DNA of 64,000 bases, from positions 69,304,001-69,368,000 of the forward strand of contig CM065817.1 in the NCBI GenBank assembly GCA_033398695.1, in the 5' to 3' direction. The translations under genes and the position numbers were made by a program. The stretch is from Orobanche coerulescens (Eukaryota; Streptophyta; Magnoliopsida; Lamiales; Orobanchaceae). The notes under the pieces are model-generated. The model did not search any database. It was not told the DNA's origin and saw nothing but the letters and a program-made list of their open reading frames with translations. Shown here in pieces: positions 1-10,358 of the stretch. Within the stretch, counting starts at the first letter, position 1; every line of letters starts with the position of its first letter.

Positions 1-887
1 TTTCAAATCGCCGTCTATACGTTTGGTTACACTTTTTGCGTAGCTAGTCGTCCAGTAACATGAGTCTTGTTGGCACTTAAATTGAGTTTAGAGTCGGACA
101 GTGTTTCCCAAAACGTCGAGATATTATACATATTCTATGATGGGAAGTTTAGTAACCGGGGGTATTCACGTGACCCGTTGTTTACTCTCGCGTAAAACGA
201 CAACCCTGAATAGACTAATGGTTTAGAAATATCGCATTACCGATGATGGGAAACCTAGTAACCGGGGGTATTCACGTGACCCATTATTTACTCTCGCGTA
301 AAACAGCAACCTTGACGTGCGGGAATTGCTATTCGAGTTTTTTTCTCCGCTGTAGAGGGGGACTTAGTAACTAGAAGCATCCATGTACCCCATGAGTGTC
401 TTTTACGTCAAACGGTTCCCCAATACATGAGAATGGAAATCCACCCTAGGATTATCCCGATGAAACATCCCGAGATCCAAACCTAGTGGTTAACTCGAAT
501 CTTTATTATGATCATACATAAGGGAATGCTGTCCGAGGATTATTTTTGACGATGAAACTCTTGAATTTTTTGCCACTAGACTGTGGAACTGGGCGAGTGG
601 GCTTGTTTACTCTAACCCTTCGTATTGGCGGTCGGTTAAATTCACGCTTGTTAATCTTTGAGCTTGATTTTCTTCATGAACGATTGATTAGCACTAAAAA
701 TGGTTACTTTGTGGAATTAGTGTCCTTGATATGACTCACTATTACGATACTCGTATTATTCTTTGAGATTTTCAGGGTAGTATTGATTAAGTTGAGCACT
801 ATGGATTTGCACGATCATTCACGATACTTTTTATTTGAATATTGATTTTTGCTTGAGGACAAGCAAAGGCTCAAGTTTGGGGGTATT
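1..887 (+). mobile_element. 3' internal region of an Athila-like non-autonomous LTR element (upstream unit)
   Basis: This stretch matches 3121-4001 almost base for base and ends at the same purine-rich AAGTTTGGGGGTATT just before an LTR start. A tract of the form GAGGACAAGCAAAGG...AAGTTTGGGGG is a known signature of the 3' end of Athila-type Ty3/gypsy elements. It therefore looks like the 3' end of an element whose 5' part lies before the window. No open frame of note is present; the 62-codon frame at 546-734 has no recognisable domain and is not preserved in the second copy. Confidence 0.75.
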
Positions 888-1090
888 TGTTAGGCGTATT
901 TTTTATGGTTTTATTTATCATTATTTTATATCCAGTTTAAGTCTAAACCTGCATAAATGAGCTTTTAATGCACTATCTTTATATGTTTTGTAGGAAATTG
1001 GAGTCCGGAAGCTCGAACGGTGAAAAACGGGCCGAAACGACAACTTTTGGCCTGGGGCTGCGGCACGAACCAAATGAGCCGCGGCACACG

Positions 1091-1546
1091 AAGGTGACTA
1101 GCAAGCGTGGTACACACTGTACCGGGGGCCGCGGCACGCACTTACTGAGCCGCGGCCCATGAAGAAAAATAGGCGCCCAGGCATGGGGCACTGAACGTTG
1201 GGGCCGCGGCATGCACTTACTGAGCCGCGGCCCACGAGGCGGTTATGCTGAATTTGCCGCATTTCTGGGCCGTTTTTTGAGCCTATTCTCGACCTAATCC
1301 ATGAAGCCGCGAAACACGAAGGTGACTAGCAAGCGCGGTACACACTGTACCGGGGGCCGCGGCATGCACTTACTGAGCCGCGGCCCATGAAGAAAAATAG
1401 GGGCCCAGGCATGGGGCGCTGAACGTTGGGGCCGCGGCACGCACTTACTGAGTCGCGGCCCACGGGGCAGTTATGCTGAATTTGCCGCGTTTCTGGGCCG
1501 TTTTTGAGCCTGTTCTCGACCTAATCCACGGACGCGTTTTGGAGAC
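1091..1546 (+). repeat. Tandem 228-bp duplication carrying GCCGCGGC hairpins
   Basis: Two units start at AAGGTGACTAGCAAGCG (1091 and 1319). Each unit has paired arms of the type GGGCCGCGGCA...TGAGCCGCGGCCC separated by about 12 bases, so each unit can fold into two strong hairpins. LTR2 has a single equivalent unit around 4170-4400. The array ends directly upstream of the TATA box. Confidence 0.8.
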
Positions 1547-1556
1547 GAAGGATGGT

Positions 1557-1564
1557 TATAAATA
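1557..1564 (+). promoter_or_regulatory. Putative TATA box of LTR1
   Basis: TATAAATA followed by GGGATTAAA lies immediately downstream of the GC-rich hairpin array. The equivalent motif in LTR2 is at 4442-4449. This position fits a retrotransposon U3 promoter. Confidence 0.6.
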
Positions 1565-2442
1565 GGGATTAAATATCATCAAATTGAGGGAAGGAATCAT
1601 CGAAGGGAATAATCAAGGATCATCAAAGAGAAGGAGAAAACACCAAAGAGCAGAGAGCGGAAGCTAGAGAACGGAGAAATCCCAGTTCTTCGACTGCGTT
1701 TGATTTCTATTATGCTTTCCTAAATTCTTTTTGTATTTTTATTTTCTAGCATGTCAGGCTAGAACCCTAGTCTAGGATTTTGATGAAACCGAGGTTTTGA
1801 TGAATTAACTTTTGATTTTGCATTATCAATTTAATTCCCTTTTCTATTGAGTTTTCCCTAATTGTTCTTAATGCTTTCAATTGTGTGGCCTATAATTGAA
1901 TTGTTTTGATTACGCAACTCGAATCGGGAGAGGAGAGTTGGTAGGAAAAATTGGTGAGAACCGTTTTATCTTGTGAGATAGGAATATACTCATAGGAATT
2001 ACGTGGCCTTGCTGAAGATTTCGTACTTCTTGCCTATTTTCGAATTAATTCACCTAGGAATAGAGTGTGTTATTCTCCTTAGAAAATTCTATTGACCTCG
2101 GGAGAGGCGGTAGAGTATTTTAGCAATCTTCGCCTTCAATAAATTGGGAATTTATTAAATTCATATAATCAAGAGTAATTCGGATAAACCGAGGTGGATT
2201 CACAATCCTAGATAAATTCCCTATTTGATTTTCTTCCTTCAAACAATGGATTTTACTATTTTTTTACTTTTATTAATTTTCTTTAATTATTGCTTGCATC
2301 TCAAAATTCGATAGTTCAAATAAAATTGGAATACGCATAAATTGGTAGTTAGTAAGTCAGTCCTCGTGGGAACGATATCTTATTTATCACTTTATTACTT
2401 GTTTATGACAACGTGCACTTGCGTTCACCGAATTTCGCAACA

Positions 2443-4001
2443 AGTTTTTGGAGAGGGGTGCTTCAGCCCGCCGCCCGAGAGAGAGCACCTCCAGGCGATG
2501 TTTGACGGCCTGAGAGGGGAGATGAGGAGAGAGAGAGAGAGCCTCCTCGCAGCTGTCCGGGAGGAGATGAGAGAGCAGGCCCGCCGGGCCAATGGACGTG
2601 AGGAGAGGCGCTTGGCAGCGAGGGATGCATACCATCAGGACTACCTTTCTGCGTGGACGAGCCACATACTGCACCCGGACGGGCCCTTCATCCCACCAGT
2701 TAGGCCATCCACACCACCCTCCTCGCCGGGCGAGGCCGGCATCAGTTCATGAGCGGACATTAGGGGAGTACTTGACCTTTTCTCTTATTGCATATTATTA
2801 TCTATGTCCATTGAGGTCAATTTACGTCCTAAGTTTGGGGGGGTTACTTTCAGTTGCTTTTTACTTATTCGTTTGCATTTTTCGTTATTTTTCGTTATTT
2901 TTGACGCTAGCCTTGCTTGTCTTGTTAGTATTTGCATTCGTGGATTTTACGTGCTTTCTTGTGTAAAACTGATGTTATGATATTGATTTCTCTTTGAAGA
3001 AACGGTTGAGTTTTGGTCGAGTTTGCAGTCAGTGATATCTGTTTCCTCCGAGTATTCATTTAGGTCTATATTTTTCGTTATTTTAGAAATTTTAGCGTAT
3101 AAGAAAGGAGACATACGTGTTTTCAAATCACCGTCTATACGTTTGGTTACACTTTTCGCGTAGCTAGTCGTCTATTAACGTGAGTCTTGTTGGCACTTAA
3201 ATTTAGTTTAGAGTCGGACAGTTTTTCTCAAAAAGTCGAGATATTATACATATTCTATGATGGGAAGTTTAGTAATCGGGGGTATTCACCTGACCCGTTG
3301 TTTACGCTCGCGTAAAACGACAACCCTGAATAGACTAGTGGTTTAGAAATATCGCATTACCGATGATGGGAAGCCTAGTAACCGGGGGTATTCACGTGAC
3401 CCGTTGTTTACTCTCGCACAGCAATCTTGACATGCGGGAATTGCTATTCGAGTTTTTTCTCCGCTGTAGAGGGGGACTTAGTAACTAGAAGCATCCATGT
3501 GCCCCACGAGTGTCTTTTACGTCAAACGGTTCCCCAATACATGATAATGGAAACCCACCCTAGGATTATCACGATGAAATATCCCGAGATCCGAACCTAG
3601 TGGTTAACTCGAATCTTTATTATGATCATACATAAGGAAATGATGTCCGAGGATTATTTTTTGACGTTGAAACTCCTGAATTTTTGCCACTAGACTGTGG
3701 GGCTGGGCGAGTTAGCTTGTTTACTCTAACCCTTCGTATTGGCGGTCGGTTAAATTCATGCTTGTTAATCTTTGAGCTTGATTTTCTTCATAAACGATTG
3801 ATTAGCACTAAAAATGGTTACTTTGTGGAATCAGTGTCCTTGATGTGACTCACTATTACGATACTCGTATTATTCTTTGAGATTTTCAGGGTAGTATTGA
3901 TTAAGTTGAGCACTATGGATTTGCACGATCATTCACGATACTTTTTATTTGAAAATTGATTTTTGCTTGAGGACAAGCAAAGGCTCAAGTTTGGGGGTAT
4001 T
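2443..4001 (+). mobile_element. Internal domain of deleted Athila-like element
   Basis: Only 1559 bp separate LTR1 from LTR2, so gag, protease, reverse transcriptase and integrase are absent. After the charged ORF, the sequence CCATTGAGGTCAATTTACG and CCTAAGTTTGGGGGG (about 2808-2844) matches the motif that normally follows the last coding region in Athila-type elements. The rest (2850-4001) is non-coding 3' spacer, and 3121-4001 repeats the start of the window. It ends with the polypurine tract AAGTTTGGGGG (about 3987-3997). Confidence 0.7.
2498..2752 (+). CDS. Short Arg/Glu-rich coiled-coil ORF in Athila-like internal region
   Basis: I do not recognise a named domain. The frame is open from inside the LTR end (2342) to a TGA at 2751; the first ATG inside the internal region is at 2498 and gives about 84 residues. 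The middle is a highly charged stretch (repeated RE, EE, RR pairs, for example MRRERESLLAAVREEMREQ) that should form a helix or coiled coil, followed by a Pro/Ser-rich tail (PSTPPSSPGE). It sits where gag should begin, but the next feature downstream is the post-coding motif CCTAAGTTTGGGGGG (2830-2844). It is therefore more likely the remaining C-terminal end of an Athila polyprotein left by an internal deletion than a complete protein. Confidence 0.35.
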   Translation: MFDGLRGEMRRERESLLAAVREEMREQARRANGREERRLAARDAYHQDYLSAWTSHILHPDGPFIPPVRPSTPPSSPGEAGISS

Positions 4002-4900
4002 TGTTAGGCGTATTTTTAGGCGCTTATTTATCATTATTTTATATCCATTTTTAAGTCTAAATCTGCATAAATGAGCTTTTAATGCACTATTCTTATATGT
4101 TTTGCAAGAAATTGGAGTCTGGAAGCCTAAACGACGAAAAACGGGCGAAAACGGCGATTTCTGGTCATGAGCCGCGGCACAAGGAAAGCGAGCCGCGGCA
4201 CGCACGGCACACAGAGGCGCCGAACCCACCGTACCGGGGGCCGCGGCACGCACTTACTGAGCCGCGGCCCATGAAGAAAACCTACGTCCAGGCATCCTAT
4301 GCTGAACATTAGGGGCCGCGGCACAACCTTACTGAGCCGCGGCCCGCGGGGCGGTTTTGATGTAATTACGGCGTTTCTGAGCCGTTTTTGAAGCCGGTTT
4401 TCGACCTAATCCACGGACGCGTTTTGGAGATGAATGATTGTTATAAATAGGGATTAAAGGTCATCATCGAGAAAAATCGAGGAATCGAAGAATTGGAAGA
4501 GAAGCAGAAAACACCAAGGAGCAGAGAGCGGAAGCTAGAGAACGGAGGAATCCAAGTTCTTCGACTGCGTTTGATTTCTATTATGCTTTCCTTAATTCTT
4601 TTTGTATTTTTATTTTCTAGCATGTCAGGCTAGAACCCTAGTTTAGGATTTTGATGAAACCAAGGTTTTGATGAATTAACGTTTGATTTTGCATTATTAA
4701 AATATTTCTCTTTCTTATTGAGTTTTCCCAATTGTTTTAATTACTGTCAATTATGTGGCCTATGATTGATTTGTTTTGATTATGCAACTCGAATCGGGAG
4801 AGGAGAGTTGGTAGGAAAAATTAGTGAGAATAGTTTTATCTTGTGAGATACGAATATACTAATAGGAATTACGTGGCCTTTCTGAAGATTTCGTACTTTT
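4002..4900 (+). mobile_element. LTR2 of Athila-like element, left part
   Basis: It starts TGTTAGGCG like LTR1 and follows it, including the GCCGCGGC hairpins (about 4170-4350) and TATAAATAG (4442). It has one hairpin unit where LTR1 has two. It stops at 4900 in TTCGTACTTTT, where element A is inserted; the matching continuation is at 12481. Confidence 0.8.
4896..4900. repeat. Target-site duplication of element A, left copy (CTTTT)
   Basis: CTTTT precedes TGTAACACCC here and follows GGATATTACA at 12476-12480. LTR1 shows the related uninterrupted sequence GTACTTCTTGCC, so the 5-bp repeat is a target duplication. Confidence 0.8.
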
Positions 4901-5466
4901 TGTAACACCCCCAAGATATTCGAGGTGTATTACAGCGCTGTGGACCCCTACATGGGACCCACCAGTCTAACACAAGAAAACACCACTCGACTAACCGCCT
5001 CGGTTAGCAAGGAAACAATTGTTAACAATAAGAACATAAAACAACACGTCCGGTACAACCGGCATAATAAACATCAACCGACAAATACAGTAACTCCAAC
5101 GAATACCAATCACAATCCGAAAGGAAAAACCTAAGTACTCGCGAGTACAATCTATAAGTTTACAATTTGGAAAACATCCACATCAAAAGAGACAGTAGGA
5201 AATAACAAGACTCAATTACACATGTCAACAACCTTGGCCGACATCCTCGTACCATCCCAGCGCCCGCTCGTCTGGCTGAATATAACCTGAAATCCATAAC
5301 AAGAATTTCCCCGACAACGGGTCCCCAGAGGGGTTAGCAATTACGCTAGTACAAGTATTCAAGGCAAACCAATCGCTTACACATTTCATAGTACATGCAC
5401 CAATAACAATTTCAAAAGCCAAAACCAGGCATGTCTTTTCCGGAAACAAACAGTCACAATTAATTT

Positions 5467-5696
5467 GCCTAGGACCGGGACGAAGCCACGAATCCCACTC
5501 GAGGCCTCTAAGGACCCTCCCGAGCTGGCCACATTCATAAAACAAGTCAAGCACCACACGTCACCTAGGACCGGGACGAAGCCACGAATCCCACTCGAGG
5601 CCTCTAAGGACCCTCCCGAGCTGGCTAGCGAATCAAACTCATGAATCCAGGACGAAGCCATAGATTCCCTCGAGGCCTCGTCGGACCCTCCCGAGG
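5467..5696. repeat. Minisatellite in element A LTR (about 2.5 units)
   Basis: Units begin CCTAGGACCGGGACGAAGCC at about 5468 and 5563, with a shortened third unit at about 5646. Each includes CTCGAGGCCTC and GGACCCTCCCGAG. The period is about 95 bp. The same block lies in the right LTR at about 10924-11153. The motif CTCGAGGCC-TCGAAGGACC occurs once in the LTRs of B, D and E. Confidence 0.75.
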
Positions 5697-6320
5697 TGAG
5701 TAAAGCACACACAATATACATTACCATTTCACGTTAAGCATAAAGGTTTCCAAGAATTACTTGCCTTGAATTATTGACGACGCAACGAACGGAAAGGAAG
5801 GTCACCGACGAACGCTAGGAACCAATGAAACCGAACCTAACGATTCGAAGAACATAATTACAACCAACTCTAGTCGAATACGGAAATGGAATACACCCGA
5901 AAACCCGCCTACGATTCGTGTATATTCGCACAAAATAATAACGAGGGCGGACCACAACCAAACCCTCTCGATTCCGCAAAACTATGAAAATATACTCTGA
6001 ATCCGTAGGAAAATTTATGATAGCAACAAGATTAATCATATTCATCAAGAATTTATCAACAAAACGGAAAGAATCGGACAAAAACCCCAAAATCCCCAAT
6101 TATTCGAAAGTAGGGTTCTAGAGATGTTACCTTCGGAGATTCAAGTACTAAGATCCGTAGAACACGCGTTGGATTGATTGTCCGGGCTTCACGATCGAAA
6201 GGAGATGAAGAAAATCAAACACTCAAATGATTTGTGAAGGAAAAACCCTCCCTCAAGCTCTCTCTCTCTCGGTTGTAGGTGAAGAAAAGGGAAAGAAATG
6301 AGCGGAAATGCTCAAAAAAT

Positions 6321-6330
6321 GAATTTATAG
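6321..6330 (-). promoter_or_regulatory. Putative TATA box, element A
   Basis: On the minus strand the sequence reads CCCTATAAATTC directly after the hairpin array. The right LTR repeats it at about 11779-11788. Only the right LTR copy would act as the 5' promoter of the element. Confidence 0.55.
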
Positions 6331-6339
6331 GGGTTGACT

Positions 6340-6660
6340 GCCCTACCGGACACGGCCCGTGCCGATCGGCACGGTCGTGTCGCACAGCTGGCCGACAGGG
6401 ACTCGACCGTGTCCTGCTTGACACGGTCGCGTCGCGGAGGGCCTTCCGATAGTGACCCGTCCGACAGCGACTCGGCATGACTCGACCGTGTCCTGGAACA
6501 CGGTCGGGCGTGTCGGCAGTCGGTTTTGGCTTATCCGGAAGAGTTCGACTCCGCCGTGCCAAACGACACGGTCGAGTCCTGTGGGCAGAGACTTCAGCAT
6601 TTCCGGACGAGTACGGCACGGGCCGTGTCGGACGACACGGCCGAGTTCGGTCGGCAGTGA
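6340..6660. repeat. GC-rich hairpin array, left LTR of A (CGACCGTG/CACGGTCG type)
   Basis: At least five inverted pairs use the arms CACGGTCG and CGACCGTG or close variants (for example GACTCGACCGTGTCC...AACACGGTCGGG and GTACGGCACGGGCC-GTGTCGG). They are spaced 5 to 15 bases apart. The array abuts the minus-strand TATA box. The right LTR copy is at about 11797-12120. Confidence 0.75.
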
Positions 6661-7018
6661 TCGGCCAATAACTGAAAAATGAGTGGGTGAGCTAAAACGA
6701 CCATAACTCTCTCGTTCGGACTCCGATTGACTCACCGTTTGAACCAATGGAAAGCTAACTCGATGTTCTATAATGTTGCAAAGATTTAGAATTTTTGGAG
6801 TCACCAAAAATTAATGGTGACTTTACAAAGTCGAACTCCCACGTGAAAAAGTCGATTAAGGACACGGAACTCAACAAAACGACACCGAAACGAACTCGGA
6901 TGACAAAAAGTGTAGAATTAATCATTCTCGGAATGACGAAACGGTCATGATAGAGTTGTCAAAACGAACTTCCTCCGAAAAAAGAAAATTACCGAAATTC
7001 GAAATTGCGGATATTACA

Positions 7019-7036
7019 TTCTACCCTCCTTAAAAG
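7019..7036 (-). other. Polypurine tract of element A
   Basis: On the minus strand the sequence is CTTTTAAGGAGGGTAGAA immediately before the 3' LTR, preceded by GGGACGAAACTTC. The same block precedes the 3' LTRs of B (33881) and E (62431-62446). GGGACGAAACTTC plus a purine run is a familiar Ty3/gypsy 3' end. Confidence 0.75.
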
Positions 7037-10000
7037 AAGTTTCGTCCCGAAACTTAAAACAAGTAGGGGGGAGCAATATACCCGCCAGGAAAACTCGACG
7101 AGATACACAAAAATAGAAAACTCGCGCCCAACGGCGAAACGCTGCAAGAAACGCAAAGAGACATACGGCGTGAAAACACGCTCCACGACGACCAACACAA
7201 CGTCGCCGTTAGGGATACAATAAAACCAACAAATGACAAGCGTCATCAAACGGATGATATAGCCAAGTCAATTATCCGACAATCACAAAACACAACGAAC
7301 GAAAGTCAGTATGATTGACCAACCCAGCGGTACATCAATCGAAACGCGAGCCAATCGCTGAACTAATACGGAATTCCACCGCCCAAGGGTTGGAGGATCG
7401 AAAACGAGACTAATTTCCCGAACTTAAGGGAATTACGAAGGAGTCTGAACGTTCAACAATCACAAAACGAGAACAAAAACCGAACAAACAAACGATCGAG
7501 ACAACAAAAATCGAACAATCATGTCCGAAACACGAAGGATAATAAAACTCAAACAACAACTCCCAGGATGATCTGGTGAGAACTACAAGGAATGCATTCC
7601 CATAAGATCCACAGGATAGGGAATAGCGATTGAAAAGTCACAGCGACAAACGAGTTATTCCAAAACAATACCACACTCGTTCGATCAACAAAAGCAAGGG
7701 ATAGGGAAAGTTCAGAAATGTCAACGAACATAAACGAGTCGATAGAGTCGAAAATACAGAAGTTCCAAATCCGATCCACTTCGAATAAAAGAACTAGTAG
7801 AACCAAAAGATGTTACTTCCGAACAAGGTTCACAAGAATCGAACCGAACTCGGAAAAGTCACAGCGATAACCAGATCGACCCAAAACAAGATCACAGCTC
7901 GTTCGAATGATGAACCCGAAATACAAAACAAGTTCAGACAGTATCAACGAACACGAGCGAATCGATAGACTGGAGAAAGAGAAAATACAGAAGTCAAAAT
8001 AGTATGGGTATTACCCCCGACCTCATCCACGAAATTCACAAAAACAGGAGCAAGGTAACAAGACATTAAACAACTGACACATAACGGAACGATCACCGAT
8101 GCACACGGTCATACCAAACCAAGCTCTAACAGCTCGCACATGCGCGACAACCTAGAAATCACTACGAGGCGGCAACATTCGACACTAACATCCCACCTCT
8201 CACAATAAATGCGTGGCAACGCCTCGACGTTCATGCCACCAATCTGATCATACTCGGGAGCAAACATCATAACGACAACGCGAACATCATACATATATAC
8301 CCAGCCCTCAAACGGGAATGGATAGGTTTTAAAAACGAAAACCTCATTTTGAAAATAATTTAGAAGAACACCGGTTGATCTTGAGTATCACCTTTCAAAA
8401 AGTACGAACGTGAAACATCGTTATCGAGACTTTGGAGAACCATTTCGCATTTGATAAAAATGAGGACACTTTCTCTTAGTGAAAACTTTCAGAATATTCG
8501 ACCCTCGGGTCTAAATAAAAGTGTTTCTAAAACATTGAAAATATCTCGAGGTAGAAAATTTTGAAACGTGTTGTGGCACCTTGGATGTATCACGAGAAAA
8601 TAATTCATTTTAAAAGTACGTCTCGAAATTTATTTTCTAGGATACTCAAGGTTTTCAAAGATAATTCAATGGGCTAGAATGCCCAAAACTTGAGTAATTA
8701 CACAAAACTTTATAGCGTCGTGGGTCTCGCCGAACCCACCAGCTAAAAACCATTTACAAAAACGCCCAAAAAGACGATGACGGTAATATTTCAAAACTCA
8801 CAAAAGCCATTTACAAAATGCTAAATACCGTCATAAGAATTTCGCCAAAATGTTCAAGGCCATAATGCCAAAAACTCGGTTAAAGGAATCGGTTTTGAAA
8901 TAAAACTCGATCGGTAAAATACGAAAGCCATTACAAAAGAACTCACGCGTGGATAAAAGAAATAAAGTCAAACATGCACAATCCAGCAACGCTACTCCTC
9001 ATATGAACGAAATATGAGGGTCAAATAACCACATATCAAGAAATAAAAATCCATAAGAGGATTCCATCAATTAACAAATAATCATACAAATAGCTCGTGT
9101 CACACAAGGCACAACACAAAGAAGGGAGACTTACAGTCACAGGTCGCACGTAAGTGACGACCGCCCCTCGATACTAATCACGACCAATGATTTCAAACGA
9201 CGCGTCGCGATGCGACTAAGTCAGATAAAATCCGACGAGACAAAACTCAACAAACACAATTTGACTCGACAGCCTAGGTTTCCCCAGGCTAATCTGATTT
9301 TAAAATCGTATACTCTAGTTATTCGAAAATAAAACCGATGAGTTAAAAATCGTTTTCAAGACCCTTTCAAACATGACAAGGGCTTTACAGCGATAGTATT
9401 TTATAAAATGTCCTAAACACTTTTATACACGACCTTTAAATACCGACACAAGGTTTTATTTGGAAATACAAGGCTGGCTCGCCCAAATTCATGTCACTTT
9501 TCAAAAACCCACAATACGATCAAGTCTAAGAATTTTTCAAGCATGCACGCCGCATGTATTATTATTAATAGAAACACATTGGTTGTAAATAATAATAATT
9601 AGCCAAGTACTAACAATTCCCGAACACACGCATATACGGCATTCAAAAATCACCAGTACAACAAGCGCAACTCGGAAACACTAATTCTAAGCATATGTCA
9701 AACTTATCTCTTCAAGTTTAACAGCATAACTGATGAACACCGATTCGAACACATGTCGAAACCATCTATGTGAGTTTCTCAACAAACTCTGCCATCGACA
9801 CCTTTCCCGGAACATATCAATGTTCAAAACATTCACATCATACTGCACCCCTCGGTGTCCAAACCATCAGTACGTTCGGCTCAACATACATTTAGTATAT
9901 CGCAATTATCAAACACAGATTCCATCATACAACAAAAGACTAGAGAGTCAAGCCCTCTCACAATATACCACGGAGCAAATCTCGGATCTTTCGATTACAA

Positions 10001-10341
10001 TGATCCCACCAACATTAGGAAGTTTGGTGACGGAAGGCTCGCAAAGCGACAAGCGGTCAAGCCCGAGCGGCGCACACACTCCGGAGAGATAAAGGATCGC
10101 AATACTAGAATCAAAAGTACACGAACCGGATGGATCGAAAAACAACTCGACGATAAGTACGAGAGAGACAATCACAGTTCAAGAAGTGGAAATACAATAC
10201 GAGAAAACAAGAGGATCGAGTAAGGAAAACTTACAAGCGCTGGATGTACTGAGATGTCGGCAGCGGTGTGACAATGTGCAAAACAAAACGCAAATAGACC
10301 CAAATTAACCGACAAGCCTAGGTATCCATAAACCTAGAGCG

Positions 10342-10353
10342 CTCTGATACCAT
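10342..10353 (-). other. Primer-binding site of element A
   Basis: On the minus strand the sequence is TGGTATCAGAGC, the standard plant complement to the 3' end of initiator methionine tRNA. It lies 5 bases inside the right LTR. This fixes the element's orientation. Confidence 0.9.
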
Positions 10354-10358
10354 TTTCT

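Larger units (their letters stand above)
888..2442 (+). mobile_element. LTR1 of Athila-like element
   Basis: The LTR begins TGTTAGGCG right after the polypurine tract and ends CGCAACA, giving TGTT...AACA termini. It is 1555 bp. The same sequence recurs at 4002-4900 plus 12481-12892. It carries a GC-rich hairpin array (about 1075-1546), a TATA box at 1557, then an AT-rich half. The downstream AGTTTTTGG resembles the start of the usual Athila primer site, but the expected GCGCC core is replaced by AGAGGGG. Confidence 0.8.
4901..7018 (-). mobile_element. Element A left LTR (3' LTR on the minus strand)
   Basis: It pairs with 10359-12475. In plus-strand order it contains a tandem repeat block (5467-5696), an AT-rich section, a TATA box read on minus (about 6321-6330) and a GC-rich hairpin array (about 6340-6660), ending ACCGAAATTCGAAATTGCGG-ATATTACA. 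Open frames across the array on both strands are by-products of the repeats. Confidence 0.85.
7019..10358 (-). mobile_element. Non-coding internal domain of element A
   Basis: There is no gag, protease, RT or integrase frame in 3.3 kb. The part next to the polypurine tract (7019 to about 8010) matches the corresponding parts of B and E. At about 8003-8030 there is a decayed second LTR-start-like junction (see findings). The section 8200-9540 is shared with B and E, including a conserved ATGAACGTCGAGGCGTTGCC segment read on minus (about 8215-8234). The section 9540-10358 includes small AT-rich runs and the primer site; frames there (for example 9733-10223) show no recognisable domain. Confidence 0.7.

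Noticed and set aside
3945..4324. Frames of 65-102 codons over the start of LTR2
   Set aside because: They cross the LTR boundary and the GCCGCGGC hairpins, and differ between LTR1 and LTR2 through indels.
6215..6807. Overlapping 76- to 154-codon frames on both strands
   Set aside because: They follow the inverted-repeat array of an LTR, where codon-rich frames appear on both strands, and they show no domain. The same holds for 11672-12264, 37276-37770 and 55131-55607.
9733..10223. 119- and 122-codon frames in the internal region of element A
   Set aside because: Not conserved in B or E and no recognisable motif; probably chance frames in a non-coding internal domain.
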